Shown here piece after piece: positions 21,405-33,586 of a DNA stretch of 64,000 nucleotides. The DNA is from Endothia cerciana. Lineage: Eukaryota > Ascomycota > Sordariomycetes > Diaporthales > Cryphonectriaceae. The translations under genes were made by a program, and so were the position numbers. The notes below the pieces were generated by a model, which made no database searches, was not told where the DNA came from, and worked only from the letters and a program-made list of their open reading frames with translations. The stretch lies in contig JALRMH010000063.1 of assembly GCA_026119935.1 (NCBI GenBank), forward strand, positions 62,001 to 126,000, given 5' to 3'. Numbering within the stretch: position 1 is the first letter of the stretch; every line of letters starts with the position of its first letter.

Positions 21405-22989
21405 TTATTCGATCCCATCCAGCCTCTTCCACAGCTGTCTATCGGCCTCATTGAGCTCCAAGTCCCAGAATTTCCTAACTGCCCCGGTCGCTGTTTTTCC
21501 TTTATCCCTAGTCCGGTACGCAGAATCGACCAACCTCACACTTGGACAGTTCCTCAGCAGTCGCGAGATCCCACTCATGCTGATGAAGTCCGCATACGGC
21601 ACGCCCTCGGCCAGCTGCCCCTCTCCACCGTAGAGACGCAGATAGGTTCGCCTCAAGGGCCTGCCGGACATGCAAGGAACACGACCTGCCACCCGCCTGC
21701 CCCGTTTCCCCGGGCGCGATGATACGGGACGCCTCGAAGCCGACGAGCGACGAGTCGGAGACGACAACATCCCGGACCCTCTCCAGGCCGGCCTGTGAGA
21801 GCGCCACGTATCCCAGGTGCAGAAACCGCAGGGATGGGTTTGCGGCCACCGCGCCGATGGCCGCGGCCGCGTCGTCGCCGATATGGTTGAACCGCTGGCC
21901 CAGGTCGGCGGTGCTGAAGCGGGACGCGAGGTTCCAGATGGCGGATCCGGGGGTGCTGCGCCAGGGCCAGGCAGATCGCCGACACGCCCCGGCTTGACAG
22001 GCCGCACGAGGCCACCGTGACGACCTCAAGGGTGGCGTTCCCGGCGAGGCCGTCGAAGAGCTCCGCGATGCCCGCGTCGCCGATCTCGCAGGTCTCGATG
22101 TCCAGCACGCGCAGCTTCCTGGCGGGCCCGAGGACAGCCAGGAGGCCACCGACGCTGGAGGGGCCCAGGGGGTTTCTCTTCAGCCAGAGGCCCGTCAGGA
22201 CCTCGCTCTCGTGGAGGGCCCGGGCCAGCTCGCGGAACCCGGCAGGTTTGATGTGGTTACCGGCGAGGTACCAAGTCTCCATCCTCGCGGGGTAGTCTGT
22301 CACGAACCTCGCTATCCGCCGCGCGCCGTGGTTGGTGATGACGTTGTTCCCCAGCAGGAAGTGTCGGATGTGCGTGTTGCCCTCCAGCGAGTCCATGAGC
22401 TCGTCGATATGATCCGGCCCCACGACCATCTTACAGAGGTCAAGACGCCCGTCCTCGTACACGACGCCGCGCCTGAACTCCAGCAGCCGAGTCCCGCGGG
22501 CTGGCTCCTCGCCAACGGTGACTCCCAGCGACGGCGGGATCGTTGACGGGTCGGGCATGTTCAATAGGGCCTCGACCTGCCCGCCCTTGTAGTCCCTCAG
22601 GAACGCGAAGCAGTCCCTGAAGTCCTCGCCCCCGCCGGCCGTCACGGGCATGGGTGCCGCCCTGGGGAGGTCTACGGGATCGCTGACGGGATCCCAGGGC
22701 CCGTGGTCCCTGTCTGGCCGGCCCCTCCCCGCGTGCAGCCTTTTCCTCTCGAGCCCTGCGAGCTCCCCGGCCCGGTAGGCGGACACGGCACGCCTGCGCT
22801 GCTCCTCATAGCGGATTATGGCCTTCTCGGGGCTATAGTTGGGGAACATCATGTGGGCGATCTGCTGGGCCTGCTCGCGCTGAGAGAGCGAGGGCGTCTT
22901 CTGGGGAGGTTGAGGACATCGGCAGGGACCCCGAGGTAGTCGGACTCGTGGGCACCCCGCAGGAGAGTGGCATAAGCTGGGGGGTTCAT
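21405..22989 (-). pseudogene. Leucine-rich-repeat (RNI-type) protein gene with three frameshifts
   Basis: This is an intracellular protein with ribonuclease-inhibitor-like leucine-rich repeats of unknown function. Conserved sequence runs through three frames. It starts MNPPAYATLLRGAHESDYLG at 22989. One base is missing at the G run 22903..22906, which shifts to the frame with QREQAQQIAHMMFPNYSPEK and the LRRs (TWYLAGNHIKPAGF, LWLKRNPLG, LRVLDIETCEIGDAG). One extra base near 21934..21935 leads to NLASRFSTADLGQRFN and LRFLHLGYVAL. One extra base near 21631..21640 leads to the C-terminal part (RLYGGEGQLAEGVPYADF, VRLVDSAYRTRDKG), ending at 21405. None of the shifts fits a GT..AG intron of normal length. 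Only one site is in a homopolymer, so real decay is more likely than base-calling error, but both remain possible. Confidence 0.72.
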
Positions 22990-24576
22990 TTCTTTGGTGA
23001 GTGAGGAACTTGAAAATACGTCGACGAGGGTCGAAGAGATACCGAGGCCTGAGTGCTCTCGCTGAAGGGATTGGGCAGAAAGGGGAGCGCACATGTGTTG
23101 GGGCACTCGACTGTCTGGATGTGGCGTATTGTCCGAGTACTTATATATCGCCCGTATACATCCGTTCAACATAGGCGCAGAGGTACTGCAGGTAGGTGAG
23201 CAATCGGATCCAGTTTGGGCACACCAGGTTGTGGCTCAGCCTTACACTCTATTCTGTTCGATAGAACGACGTGACTCAACCCGGTGGGGTCGACGGCGCA
23301 GTTGCGCACAAACCAGATGCGATATAGCGGCACCCCGAGGCAGCCTTCCATAGACAACTTAGTCAGAGCCGATTTCGAGCTCGAAAACTTTGCGAAACTC
23401 CCTCTGAGGAGCGAGTATGTGTATCACCTGGAATATTTATGCTGGACTTGTCCTTGGCCCACTTCATAAGCAGACACAATTTCTTGCCAGCGAGGAACAC
23501 GGCAGCTAGATGGGAATGGCCTCTAAAGACGACCCTCTAAACAACAACTAGATCGTGATTACAGGGCTTGTACTATTCTGTGCCAACTTGCTTGACGAAT
23601 AACATTCACCGCGGATACTTCGAATGCACAACCCTCCTCACCGCCGGCCTGAGAGCCCTGCTCTTCCCCATGCGCCCGTCCCGGACAACATAGCCCTCTT
23701 CATACGGACTGATTTGTTTCGACACATCTTTGGGCGTGGAGTCCTAATTCCGGCTACAGCGCTCAGCTTGACCCTTTCACCGGGTATGTAGATGTATTAA
23801 TAGTTACGCCCCCTGTTTTCTTACCATTATTATTCTCCTGTTTCCCTTTCTCTTCTTTCCTACACGCGAAGAAAGGAAACTAGGACTTTCCAAGTGCTGA
23901 GAACAGATACGACTTTGGGCAGACGGCCGGCGTCAGCAATTTGCAGCGGATTGGTTTGGAAGGCTATGATTATGCGCCGAAGGAAAGCATTCAGAACCTC
24001 AAGTGGTCCATTCTGAGCAATGACACCGCATACTGCTGTGTTACTGTAGCTTTAGTGAACAGGTCTTATCTTCAACCTGCGCCATACCCCGATATTTTTG
24101 CCAGCTAGGGATGGCTTTCCAGTCGGCGCAATGTTTCGTCCCAGATATATAAAGATCAGAAGAGATGACGACCGGCTGCGCTAGTGCGCTATATATTTCA
24201 GACTGAGAAGAGAAGACTTGCAATTAAAGTTTGTATGACCGCCGTCTTTTCTTTTCTTTCGCGCCGATCCTCTGCAAAGGCTCAGAGGTGGATGCAACCG
24301 CAGGCGGTCTGTGGTAAACTGGCAGCCCTTTTCGTCAAAGTTCTTCTCGTGGCTATGAGATTATCACTGAAAGCGAATACCCACTGCAAGCACTTATGGC
24401 AAAGCCAGCGTACTTGCGGATTAATCAGACATCAATCCACGCCAAATATCCCAGGCCTCGAAGGCTCAAATGAAGACTTTTCTGCCTTAGTTTAAGTATC
24501 GACGAAATATGCTGTGCTCAAGTATCGGAAACGTGCAGGCCTCTATGAATAAGCAGCTGGGGTCGTTGGGAGGCCT
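22990..24576. other. Intergenic region with possible decayed coding fragments
   Basis: About 1.6 kb, becoming less GC-rich from 23.5 kb. On the plus strand two short stretches look protein-like, VPDNIALFIRTDLFRHIFGR near 23680 to 23740 and DFGQTAGVSNLQRIGLEGYD near 23912 to 23970. They are not joined by an intact frame, and I do not recognise the family. They may be relics of one gene. Confidence 0.3.
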
Positions 24577-25697
24577 CTATGAATTTGGGGTGTATTGTCC
24601 GCCCTCTGCCTGCAACATCTTTGCAAAATCCTCATCTTCAGTCTGCCCATCCCCACCAGCAATACTGTAATAAGCCGGCATAAGCACAGCGTTGTCAATT
24701 TCCTTGTATCTGCCCTTGGCCACATACAGAAGCTCACCGTGCCGCTTGTCGTCGGCCATGAGCAAGACAGCAGCCCTCGCCACAACCTCGGACGGTTGTG
24801 TCTCGATGCCAATGTTGTACATGGACCGCGGCGGCATTCTAGTACGTGTCCACGACGGCGCCAGACCATTGATTCGGACGGGAATGTCATTTCGGAGGAG
24901 TTGTTGGCGCATGGCGCGCATGAAGCCGAAGACTCCATGTTTCGAGGCACCTGGAGCGTCTCCCTTAGCACATCGGAGGTATCGAAAGTCTAAATCGCAA
25001 AAAAGAAACCCGGGCTTACAGTAATCAACACTCCCGAAACGCTGTATACTTGCGATTGAACAGGTAATAACCACACTACCCTTGCTCCCCGTTCCTGAGG
25101 TATCTTGATTCATCCTCATATAGTAGATCCCCAACGTGGCCGCATTGATTGCGCCCCGCAAGTTGAGATCGTACAGTTTCTGGCTTGGCTCTAGAGGATC
25201 ACCATTCTCATCATGTTCGCCATCACTAGGCTTCCCGTCTGGGCTGGGAAAGTAGTTCGCCACAGGCCCGATACCAGCATTGGCGAAGGCGTGATCAATG
25301 TGGCCATGACAGGCTTTGGTGGCCTTGAAAAGGGACACGAGATCGGACCAGGAGGAAGCGTCAGATTCATGGTGTGTGAAAGAGGGGCTTGAGATGGGCT
25401 CCCGGGGCGGGGAGAGGTCCGCTCCAACCACTTTGGCGCCGAGGGAGAGGAGGAGTTGCACAGTTGCCAGACCGATGCCCGAGGAGCTACCTGTTGTTCC
25501 GGGTCAGCCGGAATCCTCATCGTTGGATCTAGATGCAGGCAGACGAGTAACCTCCGAAGCTGTTGGCATCACCAACGGGTGCTTGATCGAACGGCTGGGT
25601 TTCCATAAATGAATGCCAGAGGAGGCCTACCCGTGACGATGATAACTTTGTCTTTGAGGCCAATCAGGTCCTGATCCTGAATGAGAAACTCGCTCAT
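24577..25697 (-). CDS. Short-chain dehydrogenase/reductase (classical SDR)
   Basis: This is an NAD(P)-dependent oxidoreductase of the classical SDR family; the substrate cannot be told. Exons are 25697..25631, 25490..25020 and 24950..24577, giving 303 residues. The glycine motif TGSSSGIG (22 to 29) is created by splicing exon 1 to exon 2. NAG is present in FANAGIGPV, and the catalytic pair is Tyr179 and Lys183 in DYCASKHGVFGF. That active-site motif is split by the second intron (69 nt, a multiple of three). Left unspliced, this intron would insert 23 residues between Tyr and Lys, so splicing is needed for activity. The C-terminus is extended (YYSIAGGDGQTEDEDF). The next gene on the same strand is a sugar transporter 1.1 kb away; no functional link is visible. 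Confidence 0.85.
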
Positions 25698-26796
25698 GAT
25701 GATGGCCTTGGGACTCGTGTATGTCAGTCGAACCCTTTCCGACTCGATGCTCGAGGGAGGCCAGGCCGTACGTACGAGGGCCTCAAAGCAGAGTCGACGA
25801 ATTCTTTTCGAGGTCTGAGAACTTGCAATATTGCAGTCAGCTACTAGATCACATCACTCAGCAGGTAGCGTGTGCAGCCTGGAATGCCGTAATGCTGAGC
25901 AAGCGTATGATATTAAGCCCTAATTCTGGCCTGCAGCCACCTGGCCATATGCATAGACTATGTATTTCCTCTGCCAACAATGGTCGTGGCAAGGACTATG
26001 GTACCGCTGTGCGCAATTGCAAGGCTCCTATCTGTTGGTTGACCTTGTCAGTGTGGGACTCTATGCACGGGGCGACATCCACAGGGAACACATCATGAGC
26101 GGGGCAGAGCGAACACGTCGGTCACAATAGCCACAAGTCCGAAGCACTATCCATCGTGTGTTTAAGCTAGAGTATTGATCCATGAAACCAGACTATATTG
26201 ATACACACACCGTGGGCTGCACTGCATCACTGTCAGATATCATTGTGCCGCGTTTGGTCGAAGGTGGCACGTGAGATATAAATCCTGTTATTTTCCCGCA
26301 AGCATCACTTGCGCTAGTATGCGGTCTGTCTGTCGGCCTGTTTCGGGAAGCACCTAAGCTACGACCGGAAGAAGGCCGAGGTATGACCGACCTCGCCGCG
26401 CGGTGATGATTCAATATACAACGGAACTGAGTGTCACTGAAGCGTAAATTCAACGAACGCGGAAGAGCTTATCTCGCACCACTGCAGCGCATATACTCTC
26501 GATCCATGCGACGCTCGGCCAGCACGTGCCAGCCGCAAGAATAGGCCACGGGACACACTACTAGTACATGTCTTAGCCTCAACTACTTCTTAGTCTTGAT
26601 TGTTTAGATGGTTCTAACGATTGTGGAGCTACAGCTCGGAAGAAGATGACGCTACAGGTGTCACCTCCTCTCTGCGACCACAACAGGCTGAAGTACACTT
26701 GAGGCCGATGGTGATCAGCTTAGAGAAGGAGGGAAATATAAAACCTGCAAGATGTAGCACGGACAATCCTCTAGCCACTCTTGCAGCCTAACCACT
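25698..26796. other. Intergenic region between SDR and sugar transporter
   Basis: About 1.1 kb between two genes on the minus strand, so it holds the SDR promoter and the transporter 3' end. No protein-like frame or repeat was seen. Confidence 0.5.
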
Positions 26797-29209
26797 TTAT
26801 TCTTCAAGACTCGAGTCTGTCTTGCTTTCCTTCTCGATGATTGGCGGCGGCTTAGCGATATTTCGTCGGAAAATGTGTCGCTTGATAAAGTAAGGCAACC
26901 ACACTTTTATTTCATAGCCGATGAACTGTTTGGTTGGAACAGAGAAGACCTCTGCGAGCGATGTCAGCAGTGAGCTAGACAAAGAGGCCCCGGCCACTTT
27001 TTTCAAATCCTAGGGAGCTTGTACTTACGGTCCAGTTCTTCCAAGGTCAGCTGTTTCGTCTCTCTTACAAAACAGAATATCATGAACCAGGCGATAAGGT
27101 TCAGGCCAGCATAGAACCCGACTAGAACCAAGGTCAGCTGTGAGTTGTGCCCGCGGAGGAGTCCAGCAACTTGATACTTACAAGCTCCAACGGGGGTCAT
27201 GACGGTCCTCATTCGAGGGAAAGTCAGACTCAGGATACCAGCTGCGGACATAATTAGCCGAAAGCCACCTGACTGGCGATATTGAATTGATAAATTACCA
27301 AAGGTATTGTTAATGCAGACGGCCCAAGCCATTCCCTGCTCACGCTGGATCGTTGGGAACACTTCTGCAGAGTACTGAAAAGCGACTGGTCCCTCGCCCA
27401 AGGAATAGCAGATGGTGAACAGGTAAATGAATCTAGTTGCGGATCGCAATCAGCAATGGTCTGGATTGTGGTTATCCCTCGTTGGACTTACAAAACGACT
27501 GGCCCAATCTGTGAGCCTTGACTGCCCGTGGTCTTGAGAAGAGAGAGACCGGCGGCCAAGAGGAAGATGCACATCAGGGGGAACGTCTGCACGAAGAAAA
27601 ATGTTAGTCGTGTGTGTGTGTATGGACGCATGCGGAGCGGCTTACTATCAGGGTTAGAGTCCTTCGGCCTTTGGTGTCGATGAGGAACAGGGTAGGAATA
27701 GTAAATACGACCTGGACAGCACCGTAGCCCAGAGAAGCGTACAGAGCCTGGGTCGCTGTGTAGCCGACGTTTTCGAAGATAGTCGAGCTGTAAAAAGATA
27801 TGACTATGGGATGTGAGCGCTCTTGACCGCTGATCCTAGATAGCAATTGGACTTACTGTTGATGCCGCACATCTGCTGCGCAATCATCACGGTCGAGGCG
27901 CCATAGTTGGCTCGCCTGATCCTAGGCACAGTGAAACAGTCCTTGAGACGGGAGAAATAGCCGGCGCCACGAGCTTCCTTGAGTTCCTCCTCGTAGATGA
28001 CCCACGAGTAGTAAAAGTCCCTGGCAGCGATAATAGGATGAGCTCGCAGGCGCGCCATCGATTCAAATCCTTGAGCATGCTTGCCGTGCTTCATGAGCCA
28101 ACGAGGAGACTCCGGACAGAAGAAGATGCCGCATGCGAGGATGAAAGACGGGATGAAGGCCGAGCCGAGCTGGAGACGCCAGGCGATGCGGCCAGTGTCT
28201 TTGACAATGACGTTGGCACAGAAGCCCAAGAAAATGCCTGCGTGCGTGCGACAGTCAGCGAGTGCCAGAAGACACGACATATCGTGAGAGACAAGACCTA
28301 CCGACCACAACCCAAAGTTGCCAGAACATGACGAGGGCACCTCGAATACGGGCCGGAGCCATCTCGGCGGAGTAGATGGGGACGGTGGCATTCTTTGCAC
28401 CGATACCGATTCCCAGGACGAATCGCGCAGCGAACAGTCCTTGCCATGACTTTGCGAAGCCAGAGCCGATGGGGGTCGCAGTGAGACAGAGAGCTGTGAG
28501 GAAGATCTCACCTCTTCGACCCAGGTAATGGTTGAGCGGGTCGACGATGAAAGCACCACTGTCAATAGCACAGGTCAGTCATAGCTACCCGAATAGAGGC
28601 AAAGGTATTAACGAGAGCGGAATAGTACGGACATGAGACCGGCTGTCAAGAAGATGATGGCATTGATGAGCCCCACAATCCATTCGTCTCTTCCTGTATG
28701 ACTGATTCCAAATTCTTCCGGGAACGACAAGTTGGCGCCGTTGGAACCAGTCTGGTCCCAGCCCTGCGTGGCAGCCCCGATGGCACACAGAGCGATGGAG
28801 TACCAAAGCATCTTTGGGCCGTGCCATTTGTGGTCTCTCTCGTATGAGAGCGCCGCGCGCTCCTGGTCTTCGAGGCCGGAGATCGCCTCGAATCGGTCGG
28901 GGTCGCGTGCGACGAGAGCAGCTCGACCGAACAGGGCGGCGTGCTCGCCCATCCCGTGTGACTCCGCAAAGGCCTTAGCATCGTTGACGGTCTTGTCCGG
29001 GGTGCTACGCTGCGAACGTGAAATCGGATTAACTTCCAACTCCAGGATACATCATGACGCCGAGGTGTAGAGCTCACCTTCAGCGGGTTCTCGACGAGGT
29101 TGAGAGCGACGGCCCTGTGGCGGCCGGCCACTTCAGGGTCATGAGTCCTGACAGCGGTCTTCTCATCGTGAGATACGTCGGCGACGTCGGCGACTGACTT
29201 TTCAGCCAT
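26797..29209 (-). CDS. MFS sugar transporter (SP family), 10 exons
   Basis: This is a sugar/H+ symporter-type member of the major facilitator superfamily at the plasma membrane; the substrate cannot be inferred. Exons are 29209..29078, 29009..28633, 28558..28302, 28237..27857, 27803..27646, 27586..27492, 27432..27299, 27241..27182, 27121..27029 and 26951..26797. All phases close to 613 residues, and the introns are 53 to 77 nt. The soluble N-terminus is about 110 residues. Twelve membrane spans follow, with family signatures: DPLNHYLGRRGEIF after span 2, CPESPRWLMKHGK after span 6, IAQQMCGINIISFYS at span 7 and VRETKQLTLEELD after span 12. The exon 2 donor is non-canonical in context (gtccgt). 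The gene appears intact. Confidence 0.88.
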
Positions 29210-32200
29210 GGTGTTCTGAGGGTTTGTGCAACGTGCTAGAGGATCACATGCAACCAGGCTGTCCTGAAGAGAAGGCGAGGTCTTCGCGACCTTATCTCGA
29301 ATCTGGGCGCGCGCCCGGCTTATAAACCCCCGACCGCAGTTGAATTCGACCGGATTCGAGTATCCGGTCCCCTATTTCGCCTCTGCAGCCCGACGCTGGT
29401 AAGACCTAGCCGTCTGCGTCCGTTGACCGCTTGTGACCACCTTGTTAATCACTGGCCCATCAAAAGAGACAAAACGGATGCGGTATGGATCAGCGCAAGT
29501 CGTGCTGATCCACCCTCCTGGGGCCCCGCGGGGTCGAGATACGAGGACCACATATAATCCTTGGCGCATCCGGCGTGTGGGGAGGAGGACGTGCATGAGA
29601 CACGTTCTCGCAGCCTTCCCCCCGGGCCCAGCCTGTGGAGTAGAGAAGGCATTAATTAAATCCCTTGGGCCGTTGGAGCGTTCCACGGAGTATCTACTGG
29701 CAAGCCAACGGCTCTAGCCTAGTTATTCCGCACCACGCGTCTCTTCCCTCAAGCTGTCACAGGCTGGGCGTCAGAGGCCAAGGGAACCAAGGCGGGCCTC
29801 GCCGGCTTGGATTTTAGGGTCTTTTCAAAGTTGGCTCGTCAGGCCATGCGCAAGGAGCCAAGGGGATAAGAGGAAGGGGATGTAACCATGGACCCACCCA
29901 AAATCAAATCCTGCATTGTTATCATAGTATAGCCCTCACCTCAAGCCTAGGGTCCGCAGTCTCAACAAGGCCGAAGGATTTCGAAAACTTGGCTTGGCTT
30001 ACGTCTTGGCTTGAAAGGTTTGCCTGATGGCTGGCAGCGCTTCGGTTGTCGCCCAGTCATTATCATCAGCACTACTGGGGGGGCGCCACCCTCTCTGTCT
30101 AGCCGGGCCCATCGCTTATGCGGTGGCACCCAACGGCCGCTCACCATGTGGTAACATCTGGACGTCGAGCTCGGCGCGTTGCTGGTCTGATCGATCCCTC
30201 CATCCCCAGCCGACTCATGCATGAATCAGGCTGTCCCTGGGCACCATCTACGAACGGACTGCTTGCTGGTCGGCCGCATCTTGCCGAAGCCTTTCCGGGT
30301 TCTCCCGCCTGCTCTCGTCCTGCACGCCCTGAAGGGAGACACGATCCTCCCTTGACCCTCGCTTGTGTGCCATAGGACAGCACAAGACTTGCTATGTAGA
30401 TTCCCGAGATTTAGCGACTGTTTGGGAGACTCGCCTCTGAAGATGAGCTGGTCGGCCGTATCGTTGCACTTCTTTTTTTTTTTTTTTTGTCAGCAGCCAC
30501 CTGCAAGATTATCCACGGCCCGTCCGAGTACCTGAAACCGTCGTCTCTGCATTGCCATACTCCTGTCCCAGTCGAGTTCTAGTGTCAATTCGCAAAGTGG
30601 GCAAATTTGCGGCTGGTATGGATCCGTAGACGAGGTTTAACACCATTTAGATACACTCTACTGCGCTCCACAAGTTGCAACCAATAGCAGTGGGCCTCCC
30701 AGGATTTACCCCGCACCGCCTTCAGCCTTGTCCTCATCCCAGCCACAAATTACCAGAACCGTCAACGAGGTCAGCTATGGACGATATACCCGACATCTGC
30801 TTTCGAATAAGAAATTCCTATCATTTAGGTACTCTTCTCGTGTCGCGCCAGCTCACGCCCGAAGAGATGGCCCGAGATATCCTGTCCAGAAAGGTATCGC
30901 GTGCTTACTAAGCATACCAGAAACATATCACGCACCTGGAACGCAGTTTGCCCGCTAGATATATCACACATACTCAAGATACATATTGAGCGTGCGTATA
31001 AGTTATACTCATGAATACAAGCCGAATATTGTGGGCTCACCTGCTATAGAACTCCATCAGCAGGAGCCTTCCCCATCTTGTCTACCTATAGTGATTGATA
31101 TTCTGGGTTATCTGGGATATCATTATTTTGGACCAACTACGCTAGAGGAGTAGCAGATATCCTGATGACATTTCGTGGCACGGTGATGCAAAGCGTTACG
31201 CAAGGCGGCAGCAGAGACTGCTTAAATACTAGGTATAGGATCGCCTAGCCCCCCTCCGTCGTATGGACACTAGACTATACAGTACCTAGGAGTATGAATT
31301 GTAGTCTTGTGGAAACTGTGACATTTTGGCAGTACGAGAACATCAGATGTTTTCAAAGTGATATCTTTCCAGTAGGGGCACCCGCTGTTAAATCCAGTGC
31401 CTAATAGACAATGCATCTCGAGGGCGACATATCTCGAAATATGCCGATAGCTCTTGGGTTCTAAAGCCGGATGTACTAATCATATCACGTCTTAACGGAG
31501 AAAACTAGGGTAAAATCTGTTTTACATATCCATTGACCATGATATTTACAGTGAAATTACTCTCTCCATGCCAGTTCTAGTTCTCTCTCTCTCTCTCTCT
31601 CTCTCTCTCCAGGCCTTGAATTAGTATATTCACCAGGCATCTGGAGGACAAGAACGGCAACAGGGAGCATTCGGAATTGCAAGACCTCAGAGTCATAGTG
31701 TCTATATATTTAGCGGTGGCCCCTAGCACCACCCTGACTGCAGTAGCAGAACGCAGGAGGGAGGACGTAGAACGGCCCGGATCGCTGTGCCCAAGAAAAG
31801 TTATTGGATGAGAAGGATACACTCAGCAAATAATATTTGGGATGTGACCAACTTGCTCGGAGGCCTATTGGTACCCGTTACTAGACTGGATGGAGCGCTC
31901 AGGTGAAACAGGCACTAAGCCATTGGGTCTAGTTTCGACAAGAGAAGACTGTCCACGTTTACCGTTTGGTCATGACGAGACTGTTGAGGTTGACACCTTC
32001 GAAAGAATGATGACGAATAAGTTACTGATAATTCTGGCCAGGCATCCAGCCAGCCCAGTCCAATGACTGTACCGCTCCTGGGATCTCGGCCACTTCGACT
32101 CGAAGACACCCATCACTACCACAATGAAGAAATAGTTAGCTGCACATATGATGTCATTTATCTCTGTGCACATGATCGCACTGGGTAGGGAGACGTCTCG

Positions 32201-33586
32201 AGGACGGGAGACATTCAAGCACCCAGGCATACCGTGTGTACTCCTCATAGCATGTGCAGGTAGATTGTGAGTACAAACAGAATGGACAAGAGTAGGACTA
32301 CTTAGAAACGCTTGGAAGGACAGGGAATTTGAACAAGTAACAAGAAGTGATACGTGTTCAACCGGTCTACATATCCTGGGACCGTGCCTCGACCAATTCC
32401 CCTTGAACCCTCTTCTCCGGGGAAAAGGGCTTCCATGATTCTCCCGGCCTCTCAACCTTGTATAACCCGTTCTTAATTCCCAACCTCTCTGTAGGATTAC
32501 TTCAGAGCTGACGGCAGAATGACGAGCTCACGGGCCAGGCGGACATGCGCTAGGTTATTCCTAAGGGAGTAACAGACAAGAGAAAGACTGGAACTACACC
32601 AATGCATTCGCCTGAGTGGGTTTTCATCATGAGAATGACGAGGGATTTGGCGTGGCATGCATTGTTGTGAAGAGCTGTCTCTTTAGCCCAGGGAAAATTT
32701 CCGTCGGGAGAGATCTTCTGCTTCGGAAGGCTTAGGTGTATGCATATTTAATGTACAAATTATTTCGAAAGACCAAACTCAAATGAAATGGTATGATCTT
32801 AATTGATTCCAACGATAAATCTGTACAGGGAGCCGCAATATCATGCCTTAACGAGGACTCGATCCCACCGTCTTTATTACCTGTCTTGCGAAACAAACTA
32901 ACTTGCTTGGTCTGCGCTTGACAGTGATACTATTCTTTGAATGGATCCTGTTAGATGGCGGCATTGGCTCCATTTGATGTCATAATCAAAATCGGACTTG
33001 ATGCTCCTGGTGAGTCCGCCACCGCTGTGACCAGACGGCATGCTCGGAGTCGTCGTTCAGCTCGCGTGAACGCACAGTCGGCGAGTGACATGCCTTGCTG
33101 GACTAGGCCGGCGCGCGCGTCCTCAAGTCCCACACTTCCTTGCCTCGTTGGCAGGGCTCTGTCATCCAGGCCGTTGCGAAGTAGATCTACAAGGGATGAT
33201 CACAGCTGTATCGCAAGGGGAAACCCATGCACCGGAACACCAGAGGCGCTGGACCGAATTGGTAACTTGGTTTGATGAGTCCTAGAAGGAATAATATCGC
33301 GTTGCACATCAGGCGCTCGTGTCTTGTTCATGCTACTGCGAGACGGCGTGCAGATGTGTGCACATGTAGCCTAGCTCGTCACAAGTGACTATTCGGTTTG
33401 GGGAGATTTTCCGTCGATTCTTCCTAGAGGCTTGTTGCTCCACAACCTTCTCCAACCCCTATCACAGGTACCGGCCGAGACCGCAGGATTGTGGAACTAG
33501 ACTAGATCACAATGGGGCAAAAAGAAGACCCCGGGTTCATCAGAAGATTGATGGTGTGTATTAACCATCAGATATGATCTTAGAAC
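29210..33586. other. 4.4-kb gene-poor region
   Basis: This is the longest gene-free stretch, with GC content lower than in the left 20 kb. It holds a T run at 30472 to 30488 and a (CT)n tract. A 67-codon plus-strand frame ending at 33285, containing PQVPHFLASLAGLCHPGRCE, reads like protein but has no recognisable family, start or neighbouring exon. No transposon terminal repeats or transposase motifs were recognised. Confidence 0.4.
31582..31609. repeat. (CT)14 microsatellite
   Basis: A perfect CT dinucleotide tract in the gene-poor region; no associated gene. Confidence 0.9.
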
